Assembly: GCA_964447155.1 (NCBI GenBank)
Contig: CAYURM010000001.1
Span: forward strand, 1-64,000
DNA: 64,000 nucleotides
Source: SMBSF63 sp034003545
Lineage (GTDB): Bacteria > Chloroflexota > Anaerolineae > Anaerolineales > Anaerolineaceae
Direction: 5' to 3'
In this document: piece after piece, positions 8,311 to 16,925 of the stretch
Layout: the number at the start of each line of letters is the position of its first letter
Position numbering within the stretch: the first letter of the stretch is position 1
Program-made: the position numbers and the translations under genes
The notes under the pieces: model-generated
The model's input: only the letters and a program-made list of their open reading frames with translations
What the model was told of the DNA's origin: nothing
The model's database searches: none

Positions 8311-9309
8311 CTATTCCTTCGGCCACACCGCCAATTCAATCGTGATATGGTCGAAATAACTCTTATCGGGCAGCGCCCCGGAAGCATATTCCATATCCAC
8401 CACCCGGGCGGCCAGCAGCAGAGTCGCCGTCTCCAGGTCCACCTGGTCGCCAATCCTGGCCATGACCGGGTCACCTTTAGCAGACAACTTCTGGCGCAGT
8501 TCACTATCCCCAAAACCGTTTTCGCTCATGATGACCTTCGTCACGGTTTGAATGTCATTCTTGTCAAATAACCACACCTCTAGCGCAGTCACCTTCTTGG
8601 GATCCCCAACGCCAATCGTCTCTGACACACCAACGCCGCACTCACCCAGGAACTCACCTGCCGGTGAATCAATGCTGAACGAATCGTCATAAAAATTATT
8701 CCCCAGCTTGTATGTCGTCATGAACTGGGCAATCGGTACATCGTATCCATCCGCAGCAAAATCGGTTTTGTCTGCTTCCCGATTCATGCGCTGTGATTCA
8801 GACATCGCTGTTGGCTTGTCTGACTTGCCGCCTTTTTTGCGGATCAGCAGGAAAAACACCAGCCCGCCAACCACCACCAGGCCGAGGCCGCACACCGAAA
8901 TGATCAACAGCCGCAGATTAATCCCGCCTTTTTCCGCCGGCGTTTCATCACCGGCAGGCAGCACGTCAGAGATATCAGCAGTCACCAATTCAGCAAAGGT
9001 ATTGACTAACTGCACATCCATTTCCGGGTCTGTGCGCAACTGATTCAGAACTGCTTCGCCACCTTCTCCCAGTGAATCCCAACGGGCCAGGGCCTTATCA
9101 ATATCCCTTGTTTTCTCAAAAGACTGGATCGTCATCTTCAGCCATTCGGTTTGCAAATCACTCCGCAAATGCCGGGCTTCGCCGTCAACATAGGACACCG
9201 GCCACAGACCCCAGCCAATGGCAAACCAGCCAATCAGCAGGCCGATTACAAGACCAACACCAGCCGGAATCAAGTTTTCCTTCGTTAAATATTGCTTTAT
9301 TTTATCCAT
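8311..9309 (-). CDS. Hypothetical two-helix membrane protein
   Basis: A 332-residue protein that I do not recognise as a named family. A first hydrophobic segment (about residues 15-37, VGLVIGLLIGWFAIGWGLW) is followed by an external-looking helical region of about 100 residues, a second membrane helix (LLIISVCGLGLVVVGGLVFFLLI) followed by KKGG, and a C-terminal soluble domain of about 170 residues. The layout resembles a membrane-tethered protein with a cytoplasmic effector domain. The start is placed at 9309, where GAGGAG lies about 8 bases upstream. It is flanked by its own terminator and by the topA terminator, so it is a single transcription unit. Confidence 0.7.
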   Translation of the reverse strand: MDKIKQYLTKENLIPAGVGLVIGLLIGWFAIGWGLWPVSYVDGEARHLRSDLQTEWLKMTIQSFEKTRDIDKALARWDSLGEGGEAVLNQLRTDPEMDVQLVNTFAELVTADISDVLPAGDETPAEKGGINLRLLIISVCGLGLVVVGGLVFFLLIRKKGGKSDKPTAMSESQRMNREADKTDFAADGYDVPIAQFMTTYKLGNNFYDDSFSIDSPAGEFLGECGVGVSETIGVGDPKKVTALEVWLFDKNDIQTVTKVIMSENGFGDSELRQKLSAKGDPVMARIGDQVDLETATLLLAARVVDMEYASGALPDKSYFDHITIELAVWPKE

Positions 9310-9430
9310 GACCAATGCTCCTCGTCTCATCCATTTTTGCCCGGTGCAGGTGTGTAAACATACACACTTGATTCTATTTTAGAACAAATTTCACAATTAC
9401 GCAACCAGACAGGAAATAATGTTCAAACAA

Positions 9431-9463
9431 AAAACATCCACAACATGCTCTGCTGTGGATGTT
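9431..9463 (-). terminator. Terminator after topA
   Basis: AACATCCACA (9433-9442) and TGTGGATGTT (9454-9463) form a perfect 10-bp stem; on the minus strand it runs into TTTTTTG. Confidence 0.9.
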
Positions 9464-9470
9464 GCAAGGA

Positions 9471-11801
9471 CTATGCCTGTTCTTTTTGGATCTGCCGGAC
9501 TTGTTCAAGCAAAAATGCCTCTTCGCAATCCAGACATTGTACTTCCCGCTTGTTCTGGATGACCAGCATTCCTTTACAATTTGGGCACGGCTCAGGGATG
9601 GGCATCTTCCAGGAAGTGAAGTCGCATTCCGGGTAATTGGAACAGCCATAGAACACCCGCCCTTTGCGTGTTCGGCGCTTGACAATTTCGCCGTCATCGC
9701 ATTTGGGGCAATGCACGCCGATCTTCTCCAGCCATGGCTCTGTGTAGCGGCATTCCGGGAAATTGCTGCAACTGATGAATTTACCAAACCGTCCCCAGCG
9801 GATCACCAGATCATGCCCGCATTTGGGGCAATCGCGGCCAACTTTTTCAAGCTCGGCTTTCGTCTCTGGCATTTCTTTACGGGCATGTTCCAGTTCTGGT
9901 GAAAACTTGTCATAAAACTCAGAAACGACCTGCACCCATTCCTTCTCACCGCCAGCGATGCCATCCAGTTCCTCTTCCATGCTCGCCGAAAATCCTGTGT
10001 TGATAATATCTTCAAAATATTGCACCAGCAAATCATTCACCAAAATCCCCGTCTCAGTCGGGAACAGGCGCTTGTTTTCTTTGTAGGCATAGCCGCGATC
10101 CTGAATTGTTGACAAAATCGAAGCGTATGTCGACGGGCGGCCAATACCGTGCTCTTCCAGCGTCGCAACCAGACTGGCATCGGTAAAACGCGCCGGAGGC
10201 TGAGTAAAATGCTGTTCAGGGATCAGGTTGATCAGATTTTGGCGTTGTCCCTCTTCCAGGCCGGAAGGAATTTCATCATATCCGTTTCCATTGTCATTTT
10301 CATTTTCCGACTTGTCGTCACTCTTTACATCGGCAAATACTACCAGGAAACCGGCAAACCGCATCGTCGAACCCGAAGTGCGCAGTTTATACTGATGCGC
10401 TGCCCCATCTGCGTCAATTTCGATGGTCAGGGTATCAAAAACTGCCGGGGCCATTTGCGAAGCCATAAAGCCCTGCCAGATCAACTGGTACAAGCGGTAC
10501 TGGTCACGCGTCAAGTGACCTTTGATTGCTTTTGGCTCTCGCAGCACCGAGGTCGGGCGGATCGCTTCATGTGCTTCCTGCGCCGATTTGGCGCTCGTCT
10601 TAAAAATATTCGGCTTCTCAGGCACATATGCTTTGCCATAATGGTCAAGAATATATTTTCGTGCCTGTCCGGCAGCTTCCTTGGCGATATTCGTCGAATC
10701 AGTACGCATATAGGTAATCAAACCCGTTTGGCCGCCATCCCCCACATCAATCCCCTCGTACAATTGCTGGGCCAGCGCCATCGTGCGTTTGGCAGTGTAA
10801 CCCAAACGACGTGAAGCTTGCTGCTGCAAGGTACTGGTGATGAACGGCGCATTAGGATTACGATTGCGCACCCCGCGTTTGATCTTCGCAATCTCGTACT
10901 TTGCCGCTTCCATGTCCTTGAGGATGTCCTGGATCGATTCCTCCGTGGGCAGGGAAGCCTCTTCTCCATCAATCCGCGTCAACCGCGCAAGATAATCTTC
11001 TTTACCGCCTTCTGCGCGCAGCTTCGCCTTGATCGTCCAGTATTCCACCGGCTCAAAGGCATCAATTTCCCGCTCGCGCTCCACCACCAGCCGCAGGGCA
11101 ACCGATTGCACGCGCCCCGCCGAAAGCCGGCTGCGCACTTTCTGCCACAACAACGGGCTGATCCCATACCCCACCAGCCGGTCCAGAATGCGGCGCGCCT
11201 GCTGCGCATCCACCATCTGCATATCCAGCTCTTTGGGATGATTGAAAGACTCTTCAATCGCATTCTTGGTAATCTCGTGGAATACCACCCGTTTGGTACG
11301 TTCCGGCTCCATTTCAGCGGCTTCCAGCAAATGCCAGGCAATCGCCTCACCTTCGCGGTCAGGGTCAGTCGCCAGGTAAATTTCCTCCGCCTTTTTCGCG
11401 TCCGCTTTCAATTCTTTTACAATCGGGCGTTTTTCATTCGGCACACGGTACTTGGGCGTGAAATCATTTTCCACATCCACTGACAGGGAAGAGCGCAGCA
11501 AATCGCGCACATGCCCCACCGATGCCTTAACCGTATAACCCTTGCCCAAAAACCGCCCCACGGTACGCGCCTTGGCTGGCGATTCAACAATCACCAGTTT
11601 CCCGCTGCGTTTTGCCCGGCTGCGCTCTTTCTTCGGCGGCGGTGTCATTCCCTTATGTGCCTCCGTATTCCCGATGCGCACCATTCTGGTACCGCATTCC
11701 GGGCAGGTGCCGCGGGTAATCGGCGCGCCTGAAACATTAAAATCAGGCTTCAGATTCTCCATTTCACGTTTTTCTTTACATTTTACGCAATATGCTTCCA
11801 A
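9471..11801 (-). CDS. topA: DNA topoisomerase I with N-terminal DUF5679-type zinc ribbon
   Basis: A 776-residue type IA topoisomerase that relaxes negative supercoils. The Toprim domain starts at KLVIVESPAKA; the active-site Tyr is in LITYMRTDST (Tyr364 in this numbering). The C terminus has three Cys4 zinc ribbons (CPKCGHDL...CSNFPEC, CPKCDDGE...CSNYPEC, CPNCKGML...CLDC). Unusually, about 65 residues precede the Toprim domain and contain YCVKCKEK...CPECGTRM, like the small DUF5679 zinc-ribbon proteins. Translation starts at TTG (11799-11801) with AGGAG seven bases upstream; the next ATG would remove the first CxxC. The gene begins about ten bases after manC ends and is the last gene of the ffh-to-topA series. 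Confidence 0.94.
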   Translation of the reverse strand: MEAYCVKCKEKREMENLKPDFNVSGAPITRGTCPECGTRMVRIGNTEAHKGMTPPPKKERSRAKRSGKLVIVESPAKARTVGRFLGKGYTVKASVGHVRDLLRSSLSVDVENDFTPKYRVPNEKRPIVKELKADAKKAEEIYLATDPDREGEAIAWHLLEAAEMEPERTKRVVFHEITKNAIEESFNHPKELDMQMVDAQQARRILDRLVGYGISPLLWQKVRSRLSAGRVQSVALRLVVEREREIDAFEPVEYWTIKAKLRAEGGKEDYLARLTRIDGEEASLPTEESIQDILKDMEAAKYEIAKIKRGVRNRNPNAPFITSTLQQQASRRLGYTAKRTMALAQQLYEGIDVGDGGQTGLITYMRTDSTNIAKEAAGQARKYILDHYGKAYVPEKPNIFKTSAKSAQEAHEAIRPTSVLREPKAIKGHLTRDQYRLYQLIWQGFMASQMAPAVFDTLTIEIDADGAAHQYKLRTSGSTMRFAGFLVVFADVKSDDKSENENDNGNGYDEIPSGLEEGQRQNLINLIPEQHFTQPPARFTDASLVATLEEHGIGRPSTYASILSTIQDRGYAYKENKRLFPTETGILVNDLLVQYFEDIINTGFSASMEEELDGIAGGEKEWVQVVSEFYDKFSPELEHARKEMPETKAELEKVGRDCPKCGHDLVIRWGRFGKFISCSNFPECRYTEPWLEKIGVHCPKCDDGEIVKRRTRKGRVFYGCSNYPECDFTSWKMPIPEPCPNCKGMLVIQNKREVQCLDCEEAFLLEQVRQIQKEQA

Positions 11802-11810
11802 GCTATTCTC

Positions 11811-12902
11811 CTACAAATAACGCTTCCAGTCTGATGTTTTGAAAGCATTGACCAATTCACGAACCTTCTGGGCATCACGGCGAGGACAAATCAGAATAAC
11901 ATCCCCTGTGTCCACCACAATGTGATCCCGTACGCCGATCGTCACAATTGCACGATCCGTAGCGTTGCCAAAAATTAGTGATGATTCCGTTTCCAGGCCA
12001 TAGTGCCTGGTTTGAACAACGATATTTCCATTTTCATCAGCAGGCAGAACGTCAAATAACGAGTCCCAACTGCCCACATCATTCCAGCCCAAATTTGCCG
12101 CAGGCAGCACCGCCACCTGGGCAGCATGTTCCATAATACCATAATCAATCGTCTGGGGCTGAATCGTCGGCCACACTTCCTGCAGCGCCATGTTTTCCGT
12201 ATGCGCTTCCCAGGTCTCTGAAATTTCAGCCAGTTTACCAGCCAAATCAGGCATTAAGCCGCGAATCTCTTCCAGAATCCGGTCAACCCGCCAGATAAAC
12301 ATCCCCGAATTCCAGTAATGGTCACCACTGGCAATCATTTCTTCAGCTTTTTCAGCATCGGGCTTTTCTTTAAAGCGCAGGGCATGGTATGCGGTCACCC
12401 CGCGAAATTTCCCCAACTCCTGGCCGCTTTGCACATACCCATATCCAGTTGCCGGATAAGTCGGTACAATCCCCAGCGTGACCAGATTGCCGCGTTGGGC
12501 CACATCATTGGCCGCCAGCAGCAAATTCTGGAACATGGGAATATCTTCAATATAATGATCCGCTGTCAGGATCGCCATCGTTGCTTCGGGATCCCGGCGG
12601 ATCAATTCAATCGCCGCCAGGCCAACCACAGAAGCCGTGCCACGCGGCATCGGCTCCAGCAGGTAATTTTCTGTTGGAATTTCCGGGCATTGTTTCTGCA
12701 AACCGGCGGCCTGTTCCGCTACGGTTACCACCAGAATCCTCTCCGCCGGAAAAAGGCCCTCAAGACGGTCAACCGCCAGTTGAAACATGGTGCGGTCGCC
12801 AACCAATCGGAGCATTTGCTTCGGGGTTTCCCTGCGCGAAAGCGGCCACAATCGCGTTCCGCCGCCGCCGGCCATGATCACTGCATAAAAATGATTTGAC
12901 AT
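11811..12902 (-). CDS. manC: Mannose-1-phosphate guanylyltransferase
   Basis: A 363-residue nucleotidyltransferase that makes GDP-mannose from mannose 1-phosphate and GTP. The signature VIMAGGGGTRLWPLSR binds the nucleotide, followed by PKQMLRL, and later by LTADHYI and GYGYVQ. The C-terminal isomerase domain of the longer bifunctional enzymes is absent; only the pyrophosphorylase and its left-handed helix part remain. The ATG at 12902 lies one base after the dprA stop. GDP-mannose feeds cell-surface glycans, in line with the many envelope genes here. Confidence 0.92.
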   Translation of the reverse strand: MSNHFYAVIMAGGGGTRLWPLSRRETPKQMLRLVGDRTMFQLAVDRLEGLFPAERILVVTVAEQAAGLQKQCPEIPTENYLLEPMPRGTASVVGLAAIELIRRDPEATMAILTADHYIEDIPMFQNLLLAANDVAQRGNLVTLGIVPTYPATGYGYVQSGQELGKFRGVTAYHALRFKEKPDAEKAEEMIASGDHYWNSGMFIWRVDRILEEIRGLMPDLAGKLAEISETWEAHTENMALQEVWPTIQPQTIDYGIMEHAAQVAVLPAANLGWNDVGSWDSLFDVLPADENGNIVVQTRHYGLETESSLIFGNATDRAIVTIGVRDHIVVDTGDVILICPRRDAQKVRELVNAFKTSDWKRYL

Positions 12903-12903
12903 G

Positions 12904-14028
12904 TTAGTCCTCACTCCTGTTTCCAGTTTCATAGACAGCCCGCACTTCACGCGCCATCACATACTGCATACCGCCTACCTGGCGTACTACCCCTTTCAAT
13001 TCCAGCATCGTCAACGCCGCTGATACTTTCTGTACCGAATACCCTGCCGCCCGGCTCAACTCATCCACGTGAACAGGCTCAGTCCGCAGGATTTCAATCA
13101 ACTTTGCTTCCACTTCATCCGATGGGATCACGTGCCGGGCAGCCCGGTATTCCTGAATTTGCTGCAAATTCAGGGCTTCCAGCACATCCTTCGGCTGCAG
13201 CAAAGGCCTTGCCCCATCCTGAATCAACTGGTTTGTACCAATGCTTTGCGGAGCATGCACATTTCCCGGGATAGCGAATACATCCCGCCCCTGATCTGCT
13301 GCGAATTTTGCCGTGATCAACGCCCCGCTTTTCTTCCCTGCCTCCACCACGATCACCGCCAGCGAAAGCCCGGAGATAATCCGGTTACGGGGCGGAAAAT
13401 TAACGCCCTCCGGCGGGGTACCGGGCGCATAATCGCTGATTACCGCGCCATTCGCACAGATTTCATCGGCCAGATTACGGTGTTCAGGCGGATAAATGTG
13501 GTCCACGCCACTCCCCAATACAGCAATGCTGCGTCCGCCAGCCGCCAGGGCCGCCTTATGCGCCAGCCCATCCACGCCGCGAGCCAGACCGCTCACCACC
13601 GTGATCCCGTTGCCTGCCAGGTATCCCGCCAATTCTTCTGCCATCTGGCGGCCGTACGCTGTCACCCGCCGCGTGCCCACAATCGCCACGGCCCACTCAT
13701 CTTCCAGCGTCAAATCGCCGCGCACATACAATACCGGCGGCGGCTGGTCAATTTCTTTTAAACGTCGGGGGTATTCCTTGCTTTCCCAGGTGAGTATCTG
13801 GATGTTTTTGGAGAGGATCTTCTCCAATTCAGCTTCGAGATCCACTTTGCCGCGTACGCGTACCAGGTTCTCGATCACCTTGCTGCTCAATCCGGCGGCT
13901 TGAAAGGCCTCAGGCGGTGATTGCCACGCAATTTCCAGACTGCCAAAATAGTTTAACAACCCCTGCAAACGAACAGACCCAATTCCCTTGACCAGATTAA
14001 ACCCCAACCAGTATGCTCTTGGATCCAT
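12904..14028 (-). CDS. dprA: DNA-processing protein DprA
   Basis: A 374-residue protein. The Rossmann-like core is visible as VAIVGTRRVTAYG, VSGLARGVDGLAHKAAL, AVLGSGVDHIYPPEH, PPRNRIISGLS and EAGKKSGALITAKFA. A short helix-hairpin-helix-like N terminus (residues about 10-70) and a C-terminal winged helix (residues about 305-365) flank it. DprA loads RecA on single-stranded DNA during natural transformation. It sits between rimM and manC, nine bases downstream of rimM. Confidence 0.94.
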   Translation of the reverse strand: MDPRAYWLGFNLVKGIGSVRLQGLLNYFGSLEIAWQSPPEAFQAAGLSSKVIENLVRVRGKVDLEAELEKILSKNIQILTWESKEYPRRLKEIDQPPPVLYVRGDLTLEDEWAVAIVGTRRVTAYGRQMAEELAGYLAGNGITVVSGLARGVDGLAHKAALAAGGRSIAVLGSGVDHIYPPEHRNLADEICANGAVISDYAPGTPPEGVNFPPRNRIISGLSLAVIVVEAGKKSGALITAKFAADQGRDVFAIPGNVHAPQSIGTNQLIQDGARPLLQPKDVLEALNLQQIQEYRAARHVIPSDEVEAKLIEILRTEPVHVDELSRAAGYSVQKVSAALTMLELKGVVRQVGGMQYVMAREVRAVYETGNRSED

Positions 14029-14037
14029 ACTTCCCCG

Positions 14038-14601
14038 CTAATACCAGTCCATTGGACGGACAATCATCTTTCCGTTATCCGTGTCAATTTCCAGCACAAC
14101 CGCATCAATAGCAGGCAGCAGCAATTCCTGTCCTTCCGCTGTGTGCACCACATACACATCATTCGCGCCAGTCACCAGCACCTGCTCCAGCACGCCCAAT
14201 TCTTGCCCGGCCTCATCCTCTACCCGCAAACCAATCAATTCATGGTGATAAAATTCGCCCTCTGGCAGTTCCGGCAGCGCATCTGCCTGCACGTACACCA
14301 TCTGATTACGGTATTCACCGGCCTCTTCTCTCGTCTCCACGCCAGCAAGACTGATCAAAAGTTCCGGGTCATGGCGGCGTAGTGCCACAATCTCAACAGG
14401 CTGGTGGGCTTCTCCCACCAATACCACTTTCCCCGGCAGCAGTCGCTCAGGAAAATCAGTGAGCACATCCATCAATATTTCACCATAAATGCCGTGCGGG
14501 CGGCGCAGCTTGCCAACCACCAGGAACAAAGGCTCGCCCTCACCGGGCGAGCCTGTTTCATTCTTTTTCCGGCCAGGTGACATCCTTCGATGTCTACTCA
14601 T
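14038..14601 (-). CDS. rimM: Ribosome maturation factor RimM
   Basis: A 187-residue protein that helps assemble the 30S head. The RimM core starts at LFLVVGKLRRPHGIYGEI and continues with LPEGEFYHHELIGLRV, then a PRC-barrel ending LLPAIDAVVLEID and MDWY. The first 20 residues are a charged extension. The start overlaps the khpA stop by four bases, so the two are coupled. trmD and rplS, which usually follow rimM, are replaced here by dprA. Confidence 0.94.
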   Translation of the reverse strand: MSRHRRMSPGRKKNETGSPGEGEPLFLVVGKLRRPHGIYGEILMDVLTDFPERLLPGKVVLVGEAHQPVEIVALRRHDPELLISLAGVETREEAGEYRNQMVYVQADALPELPEGEFYHHELIGLRVEDEAGQELGVLEQVLVTGANDVYVVHTAEGQELLLPAIDAVVLEIDTDNGKMIVRPMDWY

Positions 14602-14834
14602 CGCGGCTCCGAAATCTCCAGATTGACTTGTTTTCCTTCATGAGCAGCGGCTACACGCAATAATACGCGCGTTGAATTTGCCACGCGCCCGCCTTTGCCA
14701 ATTACTCTGCCCATGTCATTCTTCGAGACATGTAATTCCAGGTATACGCGGTTTCCAGAACGACGTTCTTTAACACGTACTTCAGCAGGACTATCTACCA
14801 GCGAACACGCTATATATTCAACCAGTTCTTTCAC
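14598..14834 (-). CDS. khpA: KH-domain RNA-binding protein KhpA
   Basis: A 78-residue single KH domain with the GXXG loop in RVIGKGGRVAN. It corresponds to the small KH protein encoded between rpsP and rimM in many Gram-positive bacteria, which binds structured RNAs with KhpB. Size and position match the family. Confidence 0.9.
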   Translation of the reverse strand: MKELVEYIACSLVDSPAEVRVKERRSGNRVYLELHVSKNDMGRVIGKGGRVANSTRVLLRVAAAHEGKQVNLEISEPR

Positions 14835-14889
14835 GGTACATCCTTTCCCTGATCGCCAATCAAATCAACAGACAAAACAGATTCAGCAA

Positions 14890-15246
14890 TTATGCTGCAG
14901 GGGCATCCCGGCGAGTGCGGGGATCGACGTTGCGTTCCTCGTAGAGTTTTTCGGCTTCTGCAACCAAAATTTCAACATCTTCACCAGCCTTGAAGCGCTC
15001 ATAGCGTTCCGGCAGACCAACGGTGTTGAAAAGTTTCACGACGGAGTCGCTCGGCTGGGCGCCTTTGCTCATCCAATCGTAAATCCGGTCTTCCTTGAGC
15101 ACGATTGTGGAAGGCTCCGTGCGGGGGTTGTAATGTCCCAAAATTTCAAGAAATCGCCCGTCGCGGGGGGATTCTTTGTCAGCCGCTACCACACGATAGC
15201 TGGCCTGATGGCGTGAGCCTGTCCGACGTAATCGAATACGAACCAT
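14890..15246 (-). CDS. rpsP: 30S ribosomal protein S16
   Basis: A 118-residue protein starting MVRIRLRRTGSRHQASYRVV, the S16 signature, with FLEILGHYNPR. The last 35 or so residues (KAGEDVEILVAEAEKLYEER and on) are an extension beyond the roughly 80-residue core, as in several Chloroflexota and Actinobacteria. Confidence 0.95.
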   Translation of the reverse strand: MVRIRLRRTGSRHQASYRVVAADKESPRDGRFLEILGHYNPRTEPSTIVLKEDRIYDWMSKGAQPSDSVVKLFNTVGLPERYERFKAGEDVEILVAEAEKLYEERNVDPRTRRDAPAA

Positions 15247-15365
15247 GGTACCTTTACTCCTTCTTATCTAGTATCAAAATTTGACAAACAGTGTCACCTT
15301 TGGTTTTCTGCTCTGACGAGGGGCGGCGTTGAAGGGGACGCCTGCCAAACCATCAAACTTTCAGG

Positions 15366-16688
15366 TTATCCAAATAAACCGGCCAGACCGCGTCCGCCCG
15401 TTTTTTTGATCTTTTTCATCATCGTCTGCATCTCGCGAAACTGTTTCAGCAGACGGTTGACATCCTGTACATCTGTGCCTGAACCGGCAGCAATCCTGCG
15501 CCTCCGGCTGGCATTCAATATGCGCGGGTCGCGGCGCTCGGCAATCGTCATTGAATTGAGAATTGCCTCGCTCTGCCTGAGCTGCCATTCAGCATCCTGC
15601 GGATCAATCTGCCGGGCGGCTGCACCCATCCCGCCAGGGAGCATATCCATCACCTGCGATAAAGGACCCATCTTGCGCATCTGGCGCAATTGATCCTGAA
15701 AATCTTCCAGAGTAATCTTACCAGATAACATGCGTTCCGCGGTAGCCATTGCTTCATCCTGGTCAAGGTTAGCCTCTGCTTTTTCAATCAGGCCAATCAT
15801 ATCACCCATTCCGAGGATGCGTGATGCCAGCCGCCCTGGATCGTATGTTTCCAAAGCATCGGTGCGTTCACCCGTGCCAAGGAACTTGATCGGCACCCCG
15901 GTCACACTGCGGATCGAAATCGCTGCACCGCCGCGAGAATCACCATCCATCTTGGTCAGGATCAGGCCGGTCAGCGACACTGCATCGCGGAATCCTTCCG
16001 CAATCCCCAGTGCTTCCTGACCGATCATCGCATCAATTACCAGCAAAATTTCAGCAGCCGGCAGCCTGGCCTGCATCGAGCGCAGCTCCGTCATCAAATC
16101 CTCGGCAAGCTGTGAACGACCAGCCGTATCAATGATCACCACCGAAGTGCCGTCTTTTTGTGCCTGTTTGTACGCTTCCTGAGCCAGTTTGACGGGCGCA
16201 GCACCCTCGCGGGTGTACACCGGTACGCCAACCTGCTCGCCCAGCATTTGCAGCTGCTTAATCGCTGCCGGACGGTAGGGGTCGGCCGCGGCCAGCAGCA
16301 CACGTTCGCCCTGCCCACGCAGCAAGCGGGCCAACTTCGCCGCCGCCGTCGTTTTACCAGAGCCTTGCAAACCCACCAGCAGGATCACATGCGGTTTGGC
16401 CCCGCTCAAATCCAGTTTGGCGGGTTCCCCCAGCGTGGCAATCAATTCTTCGTTGACGATCTTGATCACCTGCTGCGCGGGGTTTAACGCCCGCGACACT
16501 TCATGACCAATAGCGCGTTCCCGCACCCGCTTCACAAAATCTTTGACCACACTGTAATGAACGTCCGCTTCCAGCAGCGCCATCCGCACTTCGCGCATCG
16601 CAGCATCAACATCCGCCTCCGAGAGTTTTCCCCGGCGGCGCAGGTTTTGGAAGACGTCATTCAGTCGATTGCTAAGTGATTCAAACAC
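15366..16688 (-). CDS. ffh: Signal recognition particle protein Ffh
   Basis: A 440-residue SRP54 GTPase that targets membrane proteins co-translationally. It has an N-domain (residues 1-85), a G-domain with VGLQGSGKTTAAAKLA, DTAGRSQL and TKMDGDSRGGAA, and a Met-rich M-domain (MRKMGPLSQVMDMLPGG) that binds signal peptides and 4.5S RNA. It is the first gene of the leftward ffh-rpsP-khpA-rimM-dprA-manC-topA group; 119 bases separate it from rpsP. The SRP RNA gene was not seen. Confidence 0.95.
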   Translation of the reverse strand: MFESLSNRLNDVFQNLRRRGKLSEADVDAAMREVRMALLEADVHYSVVKDFVKRVRERAIGHEVSRALNPAQQVIKIVNEELIATLGEPAKLDLSGAKPHVILLVGLQGSGKTTAAAKLARLLRGQGERVLLAAADPYRPAAIKQLQMLGEQVGVPVYTREGAAPVKLAQEAYKQAQKDGTSVVIIDTAGRSQLAEDLMTELRSMQARLPAAEILLVIDAMIGQEALGIAEGFRDAVSLTGLILTKMDGDSRGGAAISIRSVTGVPIKFLGTGERTDALETYDPGRLASRILGMGDMIGLIEKAEANLDQDEAMATAERMLSGKITLEDFQDQLRQMRKMGPLSQVMDMLPGGMGAAARQIDPQDAEWQLRQSEAILNSMTIAERRDPRILNASRRRRIAAGSGTDVQDVNRLLKQFREMQTMMKKIKKTGGRGLAGLFG

Positions 16689-16803
16689 AAGACTCTCTTC
16701 TTTTCATGAGAATAGACACCATACAGCCCTTTGCAAAACAGGGCTGATGCGCACGTGATTTTAGCTTGAATAACACAAACGGTCAAGGGATATCTCCCTG
16801 TTT

Positions 16804-16859
16804 CCCGATTACCGGATTGACGAATTACCAAATTGACTAATCCCTGATCTCCTACTATA
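16804..16859. repeat. 8-bp-period degenerate tandem element upstream of the DUF1015 gene
   Basis: The sequence cuts into CCCGATTA, CCGGATTG, ACGAATTA, CCAAATTG, ACTAATCC, CTGATCTC and CTACTATA. The array runs directly into a TATAAT box at 16856-16861. Confidence 0.6.
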
Positions 16860-16861
16860 AT
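16856..16861 (+). promoter_or_regulatory. Putative -10 box for the DUF1015 gene
   Basis: TATAAT lies 64 bases before the ATG at 16926. No convincing -35 hexamer is seen; the position is occupied by the 8-bp-period array. Confidence 0.5.
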
Positions 16862-16925
16862 TTTTCTGACCATTTCACCACTCATCCATTTCACCGCGCG
16901 CTTCCACGAAAAAAGGATCTGCCCC

